A stretch of 61,621 nucleotides of DNA from JAUPVL01 sp964481235 (GTDB lineage Bacteria; Patescibacteriota; Saccharimonadia; CAILAD01; BJGX01), in the NCBI GenBank assembly GCA_964481235.1, contig CAYZYH010000005.1:1-61621 (forward strand), read 5' to 3'. Shown one piece after another: positions 40,793-50,199 of the stretch. The notes beneath the pieces are model-generated. The model searched no databases, was not told the DNA's origin, and saw only the letters and a program-made list of their open reading frames with translations. The position numbers were made by a program, and so were the translations under genes. Position 1 is the stretch's first letter. The number at the start of each line of letters is the position of its first letter.

Positions 40793-41475
40793 TTGATTAT
40801 CTCAATTCTATAATTATCATTATTATTGTTGGTACTAAGATTAGCTTTGTTAGCACTTAGTAGATTCAAAATCATCATAAAAAGAATTATTACCTCTTGT
40901 TTAGTTTGAGCAAGAGTATTTAGTTTAGATATTTCGACTTTACTCATTTTTTCCAATTTGCTAAGTAACTTTTCTTGTAATTCCTTATTTGATTGACGTT
41001 TGAGATGGAAAGTTTTTTTAGGAATAGTCTTTGCATTTTTTCTAATTTGCCTATAAGAATCTTGAAGATTATCTATACTTAGATTGGAGAAGCTACTTAT
41101 TGGTGATGATTTTTTGGATGTCGGCCTTAGTATGAATGCGTTTTTTTGCATTTCTACTAATTTCTTAGTGGATTGCTGAAATAACGACAATATTCTAAGT
41201 TGCTCGGCTAAATCTTCTATTTCTTCTTCGCTTTGCTCGGCATCTTGGCTAGGTAGTAGAGCTTTAGATTTGTACAAGATAAGTTTTACAGCAACTTCTA
41301 GAAACTGGTTGGCAGAGTATTGATCTAATGTAGTGTTTTTCATAAATTGTAAATAATCGTTAGTTACAATCGCCAAATTAATATCACAAATATCTAACTT
41401 TTGTTGCTGTATTAATCGCAATAATACGTCTAGCGGACCACTATAATTGTCTAGTTCGACTGTGTAAGCTTTCAT
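40789..41475 (-). CDS. scpA: segregation and condensation protein ScpA
   Basis: A 228-residue kleisin with the signature YSGPLDVLLRLIQQQKLDI near the N-terminus (parts: YSGPLDVLL) and FLEVAVKLILYKSKALLP. The C-terminal winged helix reaches KQEVIILFMMILNLL. It bridges SMC heads with ScpB. It starts 20 nt after aspS and begins an unbroken overlapping chain scpA-scpB-rluB-dacA, then der and pth at short gaps. Confidence 0.95.
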   Translation of the reverse strand: MKAYTVELDNYSGPLDVLLRLIQQQKLDICDINLAIVTNDYLQFMKNTTLDQYSANQFLEVAVKLILYKSKALLPSQDAEQSEEEIEDLAEQLRILSLFQQSTKKLVEMQKNAFILRPTSKKSSPISSFSNLSIDNLQDSYRQIRKNAKTIPKKTFHLKRQSNKELQEKLLSKLEKMSKVEISKLNTLAQTKQEVIILFMMILNLLSANKANLSTNNNNDNYRIEIIK

Positions 41476-41495
41476 TATTTTTTACAATCTTTTTA

Positions 41496-42806
41496 TTATG
41501 GCGATAAACGTTGCATATCTCTCGGGAACAGGGTTGCTTCTTTAACATTTTGTAAACCAATAATTTTTTCAACAAACCTATCTATACCAAAACCACACCC
41601 ACCATGTGCCGGCAAGCCATATTTGAAAGCTTGCAGATAATATTTGTAACCAGGATGATCAACATCTAGTCCGGCGGCACTCATCTGTTCTACTAGAACG
41701 CTATATCTATGTTCTCTTAGCGGTACGGTAGATATCTCTAAACCATTGAATATTAAGTCTCCCCACAAAACAGTTTTGGGGTTGTCGGGGTTGATTTGGT
41801 GATAAAACTTCATTGCTTCTATTGGAAACTCGGTAGCGTAAACTAAGTCTGAACCGTGCTTTTTCTTTACATACTCACTTATCCATCTTTCTTCAGCTGG
41901 TGTTAGGTCTTTCTCTTCGGTTGTGTCGGTGTTGTTAGCATTACTATAAAGCTGATGTATTTGCTCAACTGTGTATCTAGGAACTTCGTTAGCTAGAGAA
42001 ATAGTTGGTGCATTTAGACTCTTTAGATCTTCGCTATGCTCTTTTTGTGCACTCTCTATAACACTCATTGTCATCTTAGCCACAAAATCTAAGACTTCAT
42101 CGTGGTTTTTAACAAACCCCATCTCTATATCAAGCATAGTTACTTCGCTCATGTGTCGAGTGGTGGTACTTGGTTCAGCACGGTACGCTGGGCCAATTTC
42201 AAAAACTCTCTCATATGCCCCCACCATAATTTGCTTGTACAGTTGGGGGCTTTGAGCCAGAGTAGCCTCTTTTGAGTAGTAGTCGACCTTAAAAACTTCT
42301 GCGCCACCCTCGGTAGCTTCGGCTAAAAGTTTTGGAGTTTGAATTTCAATAAAATCATTTTTTGTTAAGTATTCTCTAAAATAGCGGTTAATATCAGCTC
42401 TAATTTTGAATATTTTCTGCTCTTGTATATTGCGAATATTAAGTACACGATTTTCAAATAAGGTGTCTAAATGCTCAGATTTATGGCTAATTGGTTTGTC
42501 TATCTCGATTGGCATAACGTCTTTTACCCCCACATCAACTCGAAATTGAGGATTGTGAATTTCTACTCCACCAGGAGCACGTTCGTCTTTTACCACTTCG
42601 CCAATAACGGTTAGTACGGTACCCAGCTGTAAACCATCAAGCTTATCAACTTCTTCTTTGCTCTGGGTGAGTATTTGTACTAAGCCACTTCTGTCTCTTA
42701 GTACAATAAAATTTAGTCCACCCAATAGCCTTCTTTTGTGTACCCAGCCAGAAACTGTTTGGGTTGTCCCGACATTTTGTTGTAGTTCGCTTATTAGTGT
42801 TCGCAT
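41496..42806 (-). CDS. aspS: aspartyl-tRNA synthetase, archaeal-type, probably nondiscriminating
   Basis: A class II synthetase of about 436 residues, with an N-terminal OB anticodon domain (VSGWVHKRRLLGG) and the class II core: motif 2 AYRAEPSTTTRHMSE, motif 3 GCGFGIDRF. The length and lack of the bacterial insertion domain make it archaeal-type. GWVH has His where discriminating enzymes carry Trp, and APGG has Pro at the second position, which are published nondiscriminating features. This predicts charging of both tRNA-Asp and tRNA-Asn, with GatCAB to follow. The start is placed at MRTLISEL, because TAAAAT ends 8 nt upstream (42820-42815). The longer frame has no ribosome site. Confidence 0.93.
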   Translation of the reverse strand: MRTLISELQQNVGTTQTVSGWVHKRRLLGGLNFIVLRDRSGLVQILTQSKEEVDKLDGLQLGTVLTVIGEVVKDERAPGGVEIHNPQFRVDVGVKDVMPIEIDKPISHKSEHLDTLFENRVLNIRNIQEQKIFKIRADINRYFREYLTKNDFIEIQTPKLLAEATEGGAEVFKVDYYSKEATLAQSPQLYKQIMVGAYERVFEIGPAYRAEPSTTTRHMSEVTMLDIEMGFVKNHDEVLDFVAKMTMSVIESAQKEHSEDLKSLNAPTISLANEVPRYTVEQIHQLYSNANNTDTTEEKDLTPAEERWISEYVKKKHGSDLVYATEFPIEAMKFYHQINPDNPKTVLWGDLIFNGLEISTVPLREHRYSVLVEQMSAAGLDVDHPGYKYYLQAFKYGLPAHGGCGFGIDRFVEKIIGLQNVKEATLFPRDMQRLSP

Positions 42807-42907
42807 AATTATGTATTTTATCAGATAAGAAGGACTCAACCAAATAGTAGTCGGTTTTCAATTATATACTCAAGGGGTTAAAACTAAATCTAAATTGTTA
42901 TTAACTT

Positions 42908-43402
42908 CTAGGCCTCGGGTGGCGTTGGGTCGGGTGTCGGTTGTGGGCTGTTTGGAGAATTGTCTTCATTAACAACCGCACGTTGGTTACCGCTACCACC
43001 CACAAGGTCTGAAGGTGGACCACTAGACTTAACAGGTTCTTGCAGTACGTCGCCAATTGTTTTGACCATCTCTTCGAGAACTACTTGGGACTTAACCAAG
43101 TAACGATTAACACCAAGTTTCTCACCTCTTTTTCGGTCTTCAGGTGAAGAAAGTGCGGTCATCATTATTACTCTTGTATTAGCAATCTCAGGAGTGGTGC
43201 GGATAATATCTAGTACATCAAAGCCAGAAATCTTTGGCATCATAATGTCGAGCAGTATTAGATCTGGTCTTTCACGTACTGCTGTTGCTAGAGCTTCTTC
43301 ACCATTCGCTGCCACAACTATCTGGTAGCCATCGGCTTCTAGTCTCGCGGCGTAAACATCACGTAAACTAATTTCATCTTCTACAATAAGTATTTTTGAC
43401 AT
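42908..43402 (-). CDS. response regulator with Pro/Ser-rich tail
   Basis: A 164-residue protein: a receiver domain with acidic pair Glu8/Asp9, phospho-acceptor Asp52 in LLDIMMPK, Thr in MMTAL and Lys in YLVKSQ. The final 45 residues are low-complexity Pro/Ser/Asn. No DNA-binding domain. The VKSQ ending links it to the receiver at 14816. The complete kinase at 45374 is close by on the other strand and is its probable partner (inference). Confidence 0.9.
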   Translation of the reverse strand: MSKILIVEDEISLRDVYAARLEADGYQIVVAANGEEALATAVRERPDLILLDIMMPKISGFDVLDIIRTTPEIANTRVIMMTALSSPEDRKRGEKLGVNRYLVKSQVVLEEMVKTIGDVLQEPVKSSGPPSDLVGGSGNQRAVVNEDNSPNSPQPTPDPTPPEA

Positions 43403-43523
43403 TATAATATTTATTCCTAGTTATTAATCTTAAGAATTATTATATCACCGCTACAAGCTAATCGGCAACAAGATGTGCCCGCAACACTACAAAATAGTGG
43501 TTTTACTATATAATTATTAAGCG

Positions 43524-44555
43524 ATGAAACAACTCATTACAAAAACTAAGATTCCCATAACTGTTATACAAGGTTTTTTAGGCTCTGGCAAAACCACATT
43601 ACTAAACTATATATTAACCCACAACTACGGCTTAAATATTGGTGTTGTAGTAAATGACTTTGGCGATATTAATATTGATTCAGAGTTAGTTAAGTCTAAA
43701 ACCGATAAGCAACTCGAACTAACTAGTGGCTGCATTTGCTGTAGCCTACAAACCCTCGACATTCAACAAGCTATTGACCAATTTACCTACCCAGGAAGTG
43801 GTATAGACTATATTCTAATAGAAGCAAGTGGGCTTGCAGAACCTCGCGATCTTGCACTTACATTGCATCAAACAATTGGAGTGAAGGTGCGCCTTGATAG
43901 TATCGTAACGGTTTTAGATGCAGAAAACATTACTAAAAATGCCCAAAAACACCAAAGCGCTCGTGACCAGATAATATTCACTGATTTCATAGTAATAAAC
44001 AAGATCGATTTAGTTCCTAAACAAGATGTTGAGCAGATAAGAAAGCTTATCAACTCTTTTAATCCCCGTGCTAGGGTTTTTGAGTCTAAAAACGCTGCAA
44101 TAGACATACGTCTTTTGCTAGACCAAGATACTTACAAGACTCGAAGTAAAATAAGTACTGAAGCTAACAAAACTTCTTTGCAAAACCACGACGACCACCT
44201 ACATCACCAGTACTCCAGCTTTAGCTGGCAGACAAATAAACCTCTCGATCCTATGAAATTCCAGAATTTTGTTAATAGGCAATTACCCACCAACATCTAT
44301 CGCGCCAAAGGTTTTGTTAATTTGGGTATAAAAGGTCATATGCGCCGGTATATATTTCACCTAGTAGGGGTAAGAGCAGAAATTACTTGGGATAATTGGG
44401 TCAATCAAGAGCCAAGCACTAAGTTGGTTTTTATTGGTAAAGATATTGATAAAAAAAACCTCGAATCTATCCTAACTGACTGCATAGATCCTACACCTAA
44501 CACACCCATGCCTGAAGGCATAGAACTGAAGCTTCCAAAGAGATCTGACTACTAA
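43524..44555 (+). CDS. COG0523/CobW-family GTPase (metal chaperone-like)
   Basis: A 343-residue G3E GTPase: Walker A GFLGSGKTT (17-25), the metal-binding GCICCS (Cys70/72/73, CxCC), Walker B-like IEASGLAEP and the NKID base motif. A His-rich linker NHDDHLHH (near residue 223) divides the GTPase from a C-terminal CobW domain. Family members insert Zn or other metals into enzymes under limitation. The client is not evident. TATAAT (43509-43514) ends 9 nt before the ATG, with no ribosome site, so the mRNA is probably leaderless. Confidence 0.9.
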   Translation: MKQLITKTKIPITVIQGFLGSGKTTLLNYILTHNYGLNIGVVVNDFGDINIDSELVKSKTDKQLELTSGCICCSLQTLDIQQAIDQFTYPGSGIDYILIEASGLAEPRDLALTLHQTIGVKVRLDSIVTVLDAENITKNAQKHQSARDQIIFTDFIVINKIDLVPKQDVEQIRKLINSFNPRARVFESKNAAIDIRLLLDQDTYKTRSKISTEANKTSLQNHDDHLHHQYSSFSWQTNKPLDPMKFQNFVNRQLPTNIYRAKGFVNLGIKGHMRRYIFHLVGVRAEITWDNWVNQEPSTKLVFIGKDIDKKNLESILTDCIDPTPNTPMPEGIELKLPKRSDY

Positions 44556-44560
44556 TTTTA

Positions 44561-45271
44561 TCAACGTTTTTTCTTATTGGGCCTTTGCACTAAACGTATA
44601 GTGGCAAGTATTATCACAAAAGACACAAACCCAACTACATAACCCGCAACTATTAAAGGTGATCCATTGGGGTCACCAGATAAAATTACATTTAGAGTAC
44701 CAGCAAATCCTGTCAGTAAATATAGAGCCCCAATACCCATAAGTGCGCCCTTGGCGCGAGCATTGGTTTGTTGTCCAATGCGACCAACCATAAGAATTCC
44801 TACTATAAAGACATTTATTAGTAGCACTAATTGGGCAAAATCAGAGAACGCTGGCAATGAATATAAGAACTTTCCGTTCTCTACTGAAACACCGTTGTAT
44901 ATATAACCGTAACAATTGGCTAGCCATCCCAAAAATGCTAACACCGAAAATGGCAAAACAATAAATACGGCCGGTATACGGTTTTTTAAGGCTAGATAAT
45001 ATACTATGTAGGCCTGAAGTGCAAACATAGCATATAGAAAAAAATCACCAAATATTGATACAGCTATCATAATAGGTTCGGTTATAGGGAAGAAAAACGG
45101 TATCGACCAACTACCGAAAGCAATACCAGCTGCAAAACCGCTGTATGCAAATAGCTTAGAAAGTGGATTGTGCAGTCTTTGATAGTTTCGCAATCCTCGA
45201 AAACCAAATAACATGAACACAGGGAATCCTATGAGGTAAGGTAGTAAATTTTCTGGTATTGTACTGAACAT
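44561..45271 (-). CDS. polytopic membrane protein, about 236 aa, unknown
   Basis: About seven hydrophobic helices (residues ~6-24, 35-55, 65-85, 92-112, 140-160, 175-195, 205-225) with very short loops. No family is recognised. The layout resembles seven-helix sensor modules. The start is placed at MFSTIPENL because TATAAT lies 9 nt upstream (45286-45281) without a ribosome site, giving a leaderless mRNA. It is divergent from the histidine kinase at 45374, so the two may share regulation. Confidence 0.65.
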   Translation of the reverse strand: MFSTIPENLLPYLIGFPVFMLFGFRGLRNYQRLHNPLSKLFAYSGFAAGIAFGSWSIPFFFPITEPIMIAVSIFGDFFLYAMFALQAYIVYYLALKNRIPAVFIVLPFSVLAFLGWLANCYGYIYNGVSVENGKFLYSLPAFSDFAQLVLLINVFIVGILMVGRIGQQTNARAKGALMGIGALYLLTGFAGTLNVILSGDPNGSPLIVAGYVVGFVSFVIILATIRLVQRPNKKKR

Positions 45272-45373
45272 ATACTTGAGATTATAGCATAAACTTCTTA
45301 ACAACTTTGTATTAATTATTGTGATTAGGATATAATGTTAAGCATAAGAAGCTAGCCCCCAAACAACATCCCC

Positions 45374-47044
45374 ATGAACGAAAAATCAACCCTAAAAACT
45401 CGTTGGCAAGAATACAGCCCAATGTATATTTCTCAGTCTTTACTACTTTTGCTAGTAACGCTAGATTATACGTTTGGGCAATATCTAAACCACGGCCTAG
45501 GGAATTATTTTTATATATTGGCTCTCGGTACTTTTGTACTTATTTCTTTACCTTTGTTTAAATTCTATATCAATTTTAAACAAAGATATCTCATAGTAAT
45601 TGGTCATTTTATTATTGCAGGAGTCTTTCTTACCTACTTTGCCCCAATAGATAGCGCCTATTATTTCTTATTCTTCTTCTACCTTACAGTGGCAATGTAC
45701 TGGTATGGCTGGCGGGGTTATATAGGTGGAACAATAGCTATAACTGCCATTACTATATATGCATCTTATTTACAATTTCCTGGTATTGGGGCTATGGAGA
45801 TATATCATGTAGCTGGACACTATGCCATCTTGATGGTGAGCACACTATATATTGCTCTTCTTATGCTTCGTAAGCCTATTGCTGCCGATGCTAGATTCTT
45901 ACGCGAAAACGCCACTTTTGAACACGCTCGACTGGTTTCTCTCATAAATAGTATGGCTGATTCATTCATAGCCACTGACGAAAAAGGCATTATTACTCTA
46001 TATAACGGCGCAACATTGAATCTTTTTAATACCAATGATGCGCTCGAGGATAAACCTATCGACTACTATTTAAAGCTCTTAGATGAAGACAACAACCCCG
46101 TAGATCTTTTGCGTCTAGCCAGAAACGAAGATCGTATGATTACTAGAAAGGACCTGCACTTTTTCTCAAACGAAAAGATTAATGTATATGTAGTAGCGAA
46201 TATATCACCAATACGCTCTGCTAAGGTTACAAACTTAGAAGGTGGCTTTATTATTACCCTAAGAGATATAAGCAAAGAAAAGTCTGTAGAGGATGAACGT
46301 AAAGAGTTTATATCGGTAACTTCTCACGAGTTACGTACACCAATTGCTATTACTGAAGCCGATATTGCTACGGTCCTTCGGCCCAACTATTCTGACAAGT
46401 TCGACCCAACCGCCAAAGAACTCTTAGAGCAAGCTCACAAAAACATTATCTTTTTAGGTGATCTTATTAACGACTTAGCTACCTTAGATAAAGCCGAACA
46501 TGGAGATTTATCTATTCATATTGGATTAATCAATCCTATTGAGCTAATCGAAGAACTTACTAAAAATTACGAATCAGAAGCAAAGGCTGCTGGTTTAGAG
46601 ATAAGGATGCAAAAATCTGGTGACGTTAATTCTCTTTTGAGCTCAGAAGTCTATATAAAAGAAATCCTTCAAAACTTTATCTCCAATGCACTCAAGTATA
46701 CTAAACAAGGCACGGTTACTCTCTCGGCAAGCGAAGGTAAAAACGGCAAAGTTATTTTCTCTGTAGCCGACACAGGTATTGGTATAGCATCGACTGATAA
46801 GAAAAATGTTTTTAATAAGTTCTACCGTAGTGAATCTTTCGAAACACGACAGACTAGGGGTACTGGTCTTGGCCTATATATTACCGACAAGTTGGCAAAG
46901 CGAATTAAAGCTAGGATATGGTTCGAGAGCGAGCTCAATCATGGATCTACCTTTTATCTAGAAGTACCACCAGTTGGTGCGCTTAAGCAAGATCAACAGA
47001 AAGTTGCCAAAGAAGAGATAAAAGAATTTGCTAGTTCGGTATAG
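45374..47044 (+). CDS. membrane histidine kinase with PAS-like domain
   Basis: A 556-residue complete kinase: about six N-terminal helices (19-165), a PAS-like region (about 185-300), the H-box SVTSHELRTP with His318, the N-box NFISNALKYT, G1 DTGIGI and G2 GTGLGLYI. It should autophosphorylate and pass phosphate to a receiver. No regulator is adjacent on its strand, but the receivers at 42908 and 14816 lack intact kinase partners. The input signal is unknown. TATAAT lies near 45330, about 38 nt upstream of the ATG. Confidence 0.9.
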   Translation: MNEKSTLKTRWQEYSPMYISQSLLLLLVTLDYTFGQYLNHGLGNYFYILALGTFVLISLPLFKFYINFKQRYLIVIGHFIIAGVFLTYFAPIDSAYYFLFFFYLTVAMYWYGWRGYIGGTIAITAITIYASYLQFPGIGAMEIYHVAGHYAILMVSTLYIALLMLRKPIAADARFLRENATFEHARLVSLINSMADSFIATDEKGIITLYNGATLNLFNTNDALEDKPIDYYLKLLDEDNNPVDLLRLARNEDRMITRKDLHFFSNEKINVYVVANISPIRSAKVTNLEGGFIITLRDISKEKSVEDERKEFISVTSHELRTPIAITEADIATVLRPNYSDKFDPTAKELLEQAHKNIIFLGDLINDLATLDKAEHGDLSIHIGLINPIELIEELTKNYESEAKAAGLEIRMQKSGDVNSLLSSEVYIKEILQNFISNALKYTKQGTVTLSASEGKNGKVIFSVADTGIGIASTDKKNVFNKFYRSESFETRQTRGTGLGLYITDKLAKRIKARIWFESELNHGSTFYLEVPPVGALKQDQQKVAKEEIKEFASSV

Positions 47045-47191
47045 CACATACCCGTAATAAGTATCTTTAAACTAAAATTCATAAAATATCAACGCTAGAC
47101 AAATATTTGTGTTTTGGTCTATTATTAATCGTAAGCTTTTGTTTTTTGTGGAGTGCTTAATGCTTTGCCGCTAGTGCTTAAGCCAATTCAC

Positions 47192-47221
47192 TTGACAAAA
47201 TAGGGGGCATTTTCGTATTAT
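47192..47221 (+). promoter_or_regulatory. promoter of the nrdAB operon
   Basis: Perfect TTGACA (47192-47197), 18-bp spacer, TATTAT (47216-47221). The leader is about 160 nt and carries both NrdR boxes. The remainder of the 47045-47390 gap shows nothing else that I recognise. Confidence 0.75.
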
Positions 47222-47290
47222 GTTCGTAGTAACTATTTAATCAAATAGTCTGTTTTATTGGCGTAATAGAGCTAGTTGACGAAGGACAAA

Positions 47291-47339
47291 TACCTATATA
47301 TAGTGTATTTATATGTAACATAAGCACTATATATAGACT
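47291..47339 (+). promoter_or_regulatory. two NrdR-type boxes upstream of nrdA
   Basis: TACCTATATATAGTGT (47291-47306) and GCACTATATATAGACT (47324-47339) match the known NrdR palindrome ACACTATATATAGTGT at about 14 and 13 of 16 positions. The starts are 33 bp apart, about three helical turns. NrdR represses RNR genes when bound to dATP/ATP. The boxes lie downstream of the predicted start, so binding would block elongation. nrdR itself is not in the window. Confidence 0.88.
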
Positions 47340-47390
47340 TATGGATAAGTTAAATAAAAATCAATCAAAATTTAAGGAGGGTGAAGGGTT

Positions 47391-50171
47391 ATGACTATAA
47401 CTAATATAAAAAAGCGCAACGGCCAAGTTGTAGACTTTGAGCCTGGTCGTATAATATTAGCTATACAGAAAGCTAGCGACTCGGTTGATGGCGAAATACC
47501 ATCTACCACTATCCCTCGTTTAGTTGACGATATTGTATCGCATATGGAATCTATTATTGGCGATGGTGTGCCCGAAGTAGAAACCATCCAAGACCTGGTA
47601 GAACAAGAACTAATGCGTGCCGATTACTACAAAACAGCAAGAAGTTATATTTTGTATCGTGAGCAACATAAAGCTATGCGACAGGCCGAAGTATCTAGGT
47701 CGGCTGAAAAGCTAGAGCACAACGAGTTAAAAGTTACTCTACCAGACGGTAGCATTGATTACTTTAGTTACTCTCGTCTCATTAAAAACTTAGTAGAAGC
47801 CGCCGAAGGTTTAGAAGACTCTGTCGATCTAGATGAACTGGCTCAGTATGCTAAGAGTAATCTATATGATGGAATTACTCTAGAGGAACTACAGGATGCG
47901 CTAATAATGGCTGCGACTTCTAGTATAGAAAAAGATCACGCCTATTCTACTCTCGCCGCTCAGCTACTTCGTAAAAAAATATATCGTGAGGTTTTGGGTA
48001 CCGATGCTGAGACCGAAGTCCCGCAAGCATACAAAGATACTTTTAAGAATTTTATAACCAATACTGTTAAAGATGGTCGTCTCGACAAAAGACTACTTAG
48101 CTTTGATCTAGACGAATTAGCAAACTACATCGATCCAGAAAAAGACAAACTATTTGACTACATGGGCTTAGACATGCTTCACGATCGGTATTTCGTGCAA
48201 TCTGAGGGTCGTGGAACAAGGTTGGAGACCCCACAAATTTTTTGGATGCGCATTGCTATGGGGCTATGTGTGCTAGAGAAAAAGACCGATCAAAACTCTT
48301 GGGCTAAGAAATTTTATGACGTCCTCTCAACTCTTCGCTACGTACCATCAACGCCCACTCTATTTCATTCGGGTACTACGTTTGCACAACTAAGTTCGTG
48401 CTTCTTAAACACTGTCGAAGACGACCTTAAGCATATTTTTAAAGTCTATTTAGACACCGCCCTAATGAGTAAGTTCTCTGGTGGTATTGCTACAGACTGG
48501 AGCAATATTCGTGCTACTGGGTCGCTAATAAAAACTGTAAACATCCCTTCTCAAGGAGTTATTCCATTTTTAAAAATTGCCAATGACACTACAGTTGCTA
48601 TATCACGATCAGGAAAACGCAAAGGTGCTACCTGTGTGTATCTGGAGACTTGGCACTTAGATATTGAAGATTTCTTAGAGCTCCGAAAAAATACCGGCGA
48701 CGAACGACGACGTACCCACGACATGAATACTGCCAACTGGATACCTGATCTTTTTATGAAGCGAGTAGAGTCTAATCAAGAATGGACACTCTTTTCACCC
48801 AACGAAGTCCCGGAGCTACACCATCTGTATGGTAAGGATTTCGAGGAGAAATATTTAGAGTATGAGAAACTGGCTGATGAAGGAAAAATTGAGCTTTTTA
48901 AAAGAATTCCTGCAATTCAGCTTTGGCGTAAAATGCTCACTATGCTGTTCGAAACTGGTCACCCCTGGATTAATTTCAAAGACGCATGTAATGTTCGCTC
49001 ACCCCAAGATCATGCTGGTGTAATACACAACTCTAATCTCTGTACAGAGATAACTCTCAATAACTCTGCCGATGAAACTGCTGTGTGTAATCTGGGCTCG
49101 GTCAACTTAGCTCGTCACATGCAGAGTGGTAAACTTAACCGAGAACTTGTTGCCGAAACTGTAGAAATTGCCATGAGGATGCTCGATAATGTTATTGATA
49201 TTAATTACTACACCACTGGTGAATGTAAAGTATCGAACATGCGTCATCGGCCAGTGGGTTTAGGTATTATGGGTTTTCAAGATGCACTCTATCTAATGAA
49301 CTGCCCTTTTAGTTCAGATAAAGCAGTTAAGTTTGGTGACGAAAGCATGGAATTAATTAGCTACTATGCCATATTAGGCTCTAGTAAGCTTGCTAAAGAA
49401 CGAGGGGCATATAAATCTTACAAGGGATCTAAGTGGGATAGGGGTATTTTTCCCGTTGACACCATCGATATGTTAGAAAAAGAACGAGGAATAAAAATAG
49501 ATGTAAAACGCCAAGGTAAGCTAGACTGGAAAGAAGTACGCGCTCATGTAAAAAAATACGGTATGCGCAACAGTAACACCATGGCTATTGCTCCCACTGC
49601 ATCAATCTCAAATATCTCTGGATGCTACCCATGTATTGAGCCAATTTACAAAAACCTTTATGTAAAATCAAATATGAGTGGTGATTTTACTGTAGTAAAC
49701 TCATATTTAATTGATGATTTAAAGAAAAACAATCTATGGAACGACGAGATAATGAATAAAGTTAAATTCTATGACGGGTCAATTCAAAAAATCACCGAGA
49801 TACCAGCAGAAATAAGAGAAAAGTATCAAGAGGTGTTCGAGATAGGCCCAGAATGGTTAATTAAAATTGCTGCACACAGAGGAAAGTGGATAGACCAGAG
49901 TCAAAGTTTGAATATTTTTGTACAAGGAGTATCGGGTAAGAACCTCTCAGATATTTATACCTATGCCTGGAAGATGGGGTTAAAAACTACCTACTACCTA
50001 CGATCATTAGCAATTTCTCAGGTAGAAAAATCTACTGTTGATACCGCTAAGTATGGCAATACACACAAACGTGAGTTTAGTGCAGTTGCACAAAATGCCC
50101 CTGCTCCATCGGTAAAAAAATCTACAAACACATGTTCTATAGGCAGTGAAGATTGTGAAGCTTGTCAATAA
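47391..50171 (+). CDS. nrdA: ribonucleoside-diphosphate reductase, alpha subunit (class Ia)
   Basis: A 926-residue class I catalytic subunit. An N-terminal ATP-cone (ITNIKKRNGQVVDF) gives dATP control, and a second cone-like region follows (about 118-200). The core has Cys in SSCFLNT, the radical Cys in ETAVCNLGSVN, a Tyr-Tyr pair in KTTYYLRS and C-terminal redox cysteines CSIGSEDCEACQ. It reduces NDPs to dNDPs with the NrdB radical. The ribosome site AAGGAGGGTGA lies 6 nt before the ATG and is the 11-nt match to the RNA loop at 35274-35284. Longer than E. coli NrdA (761). Confidence 0.97.
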   Translation: MTITNIKKRNGQVVDFEPGRIILAIQKASDSVDGEIPSTTIPRLVDDIVSHMESIIGDGVPEVETIQDLVEQELMRADYYKTARSYILYREQHKAMRQAEVSRSAEKLEHNELKVTLPDGSIDYFSYSRLIKNLVEAAEGLEDSVDLDELAQYAKSNLYDGITLEELQDALIMAATSSIEKDHAYSTLAAQLLRKKIYREVLGTDAETEVPQAYKDTFKNFITNTVKDGRLDKRLLSFDLDELANYIDPEKDKLFDYMGLDMLHDRYFVQSEGRGTRLETPQIFWMRIAMGLCVLEKKTDQNSWAKKFYDVLSTLRYVPSTPTLFHSGTTFAQLSSCFLNTVEDDLKHIFKVYLDTALMSKFSGGIATDWSNIRATGSLIKTVNIPSQGVIPFLKIANDTTVAISRSGKRKGATCVYLETWHLDIEDFLELRKNTGDERRRTHDMNTANWIPDLFMKRVESNQEWTLFSPNEVPELHHLYGKDFEEKYLEYEKLADEGKIELFKRIPAIQLWRKMLTMLFETGHPWINFKDACNVRSPQDHAGVIHNSNLCTEITLNNSADETAVCNLGSVNLARHMQSGKLNRELVAETVEIAMRMLDNVIDINYYTTGECKVSNMRHRPVGLGIMGFQDALYLMNCPFSSDKAVKFGDESMELISYYAILGSSKLAKERGAYKSYKGSKWDRGIFPVDTIDMLEKERGIKIDVKRQGKLDWKEVRAHVKKYGMRNSNTMAIAPTASISNISGCYPCIEPIYKNLYVKSNMSGDFTVVNSYLIDDLKKNNLWNDEIMNKVKFYDGSIQKITEIPAEIREKYQEVFEIGPEWLIKIAAHRGKWIDQSQSLNIFVQGVSGKNLSDIYTYAWKMGLKTTYYLRSLAISQVEKSTVDTAKYGNTHKREFSAVAQNAPAPSVKKSTNTCSIGSEDCEACQ

Positions 50172-50199
50172 ATAATAAAACAAACTAAGGAGATAAAAA

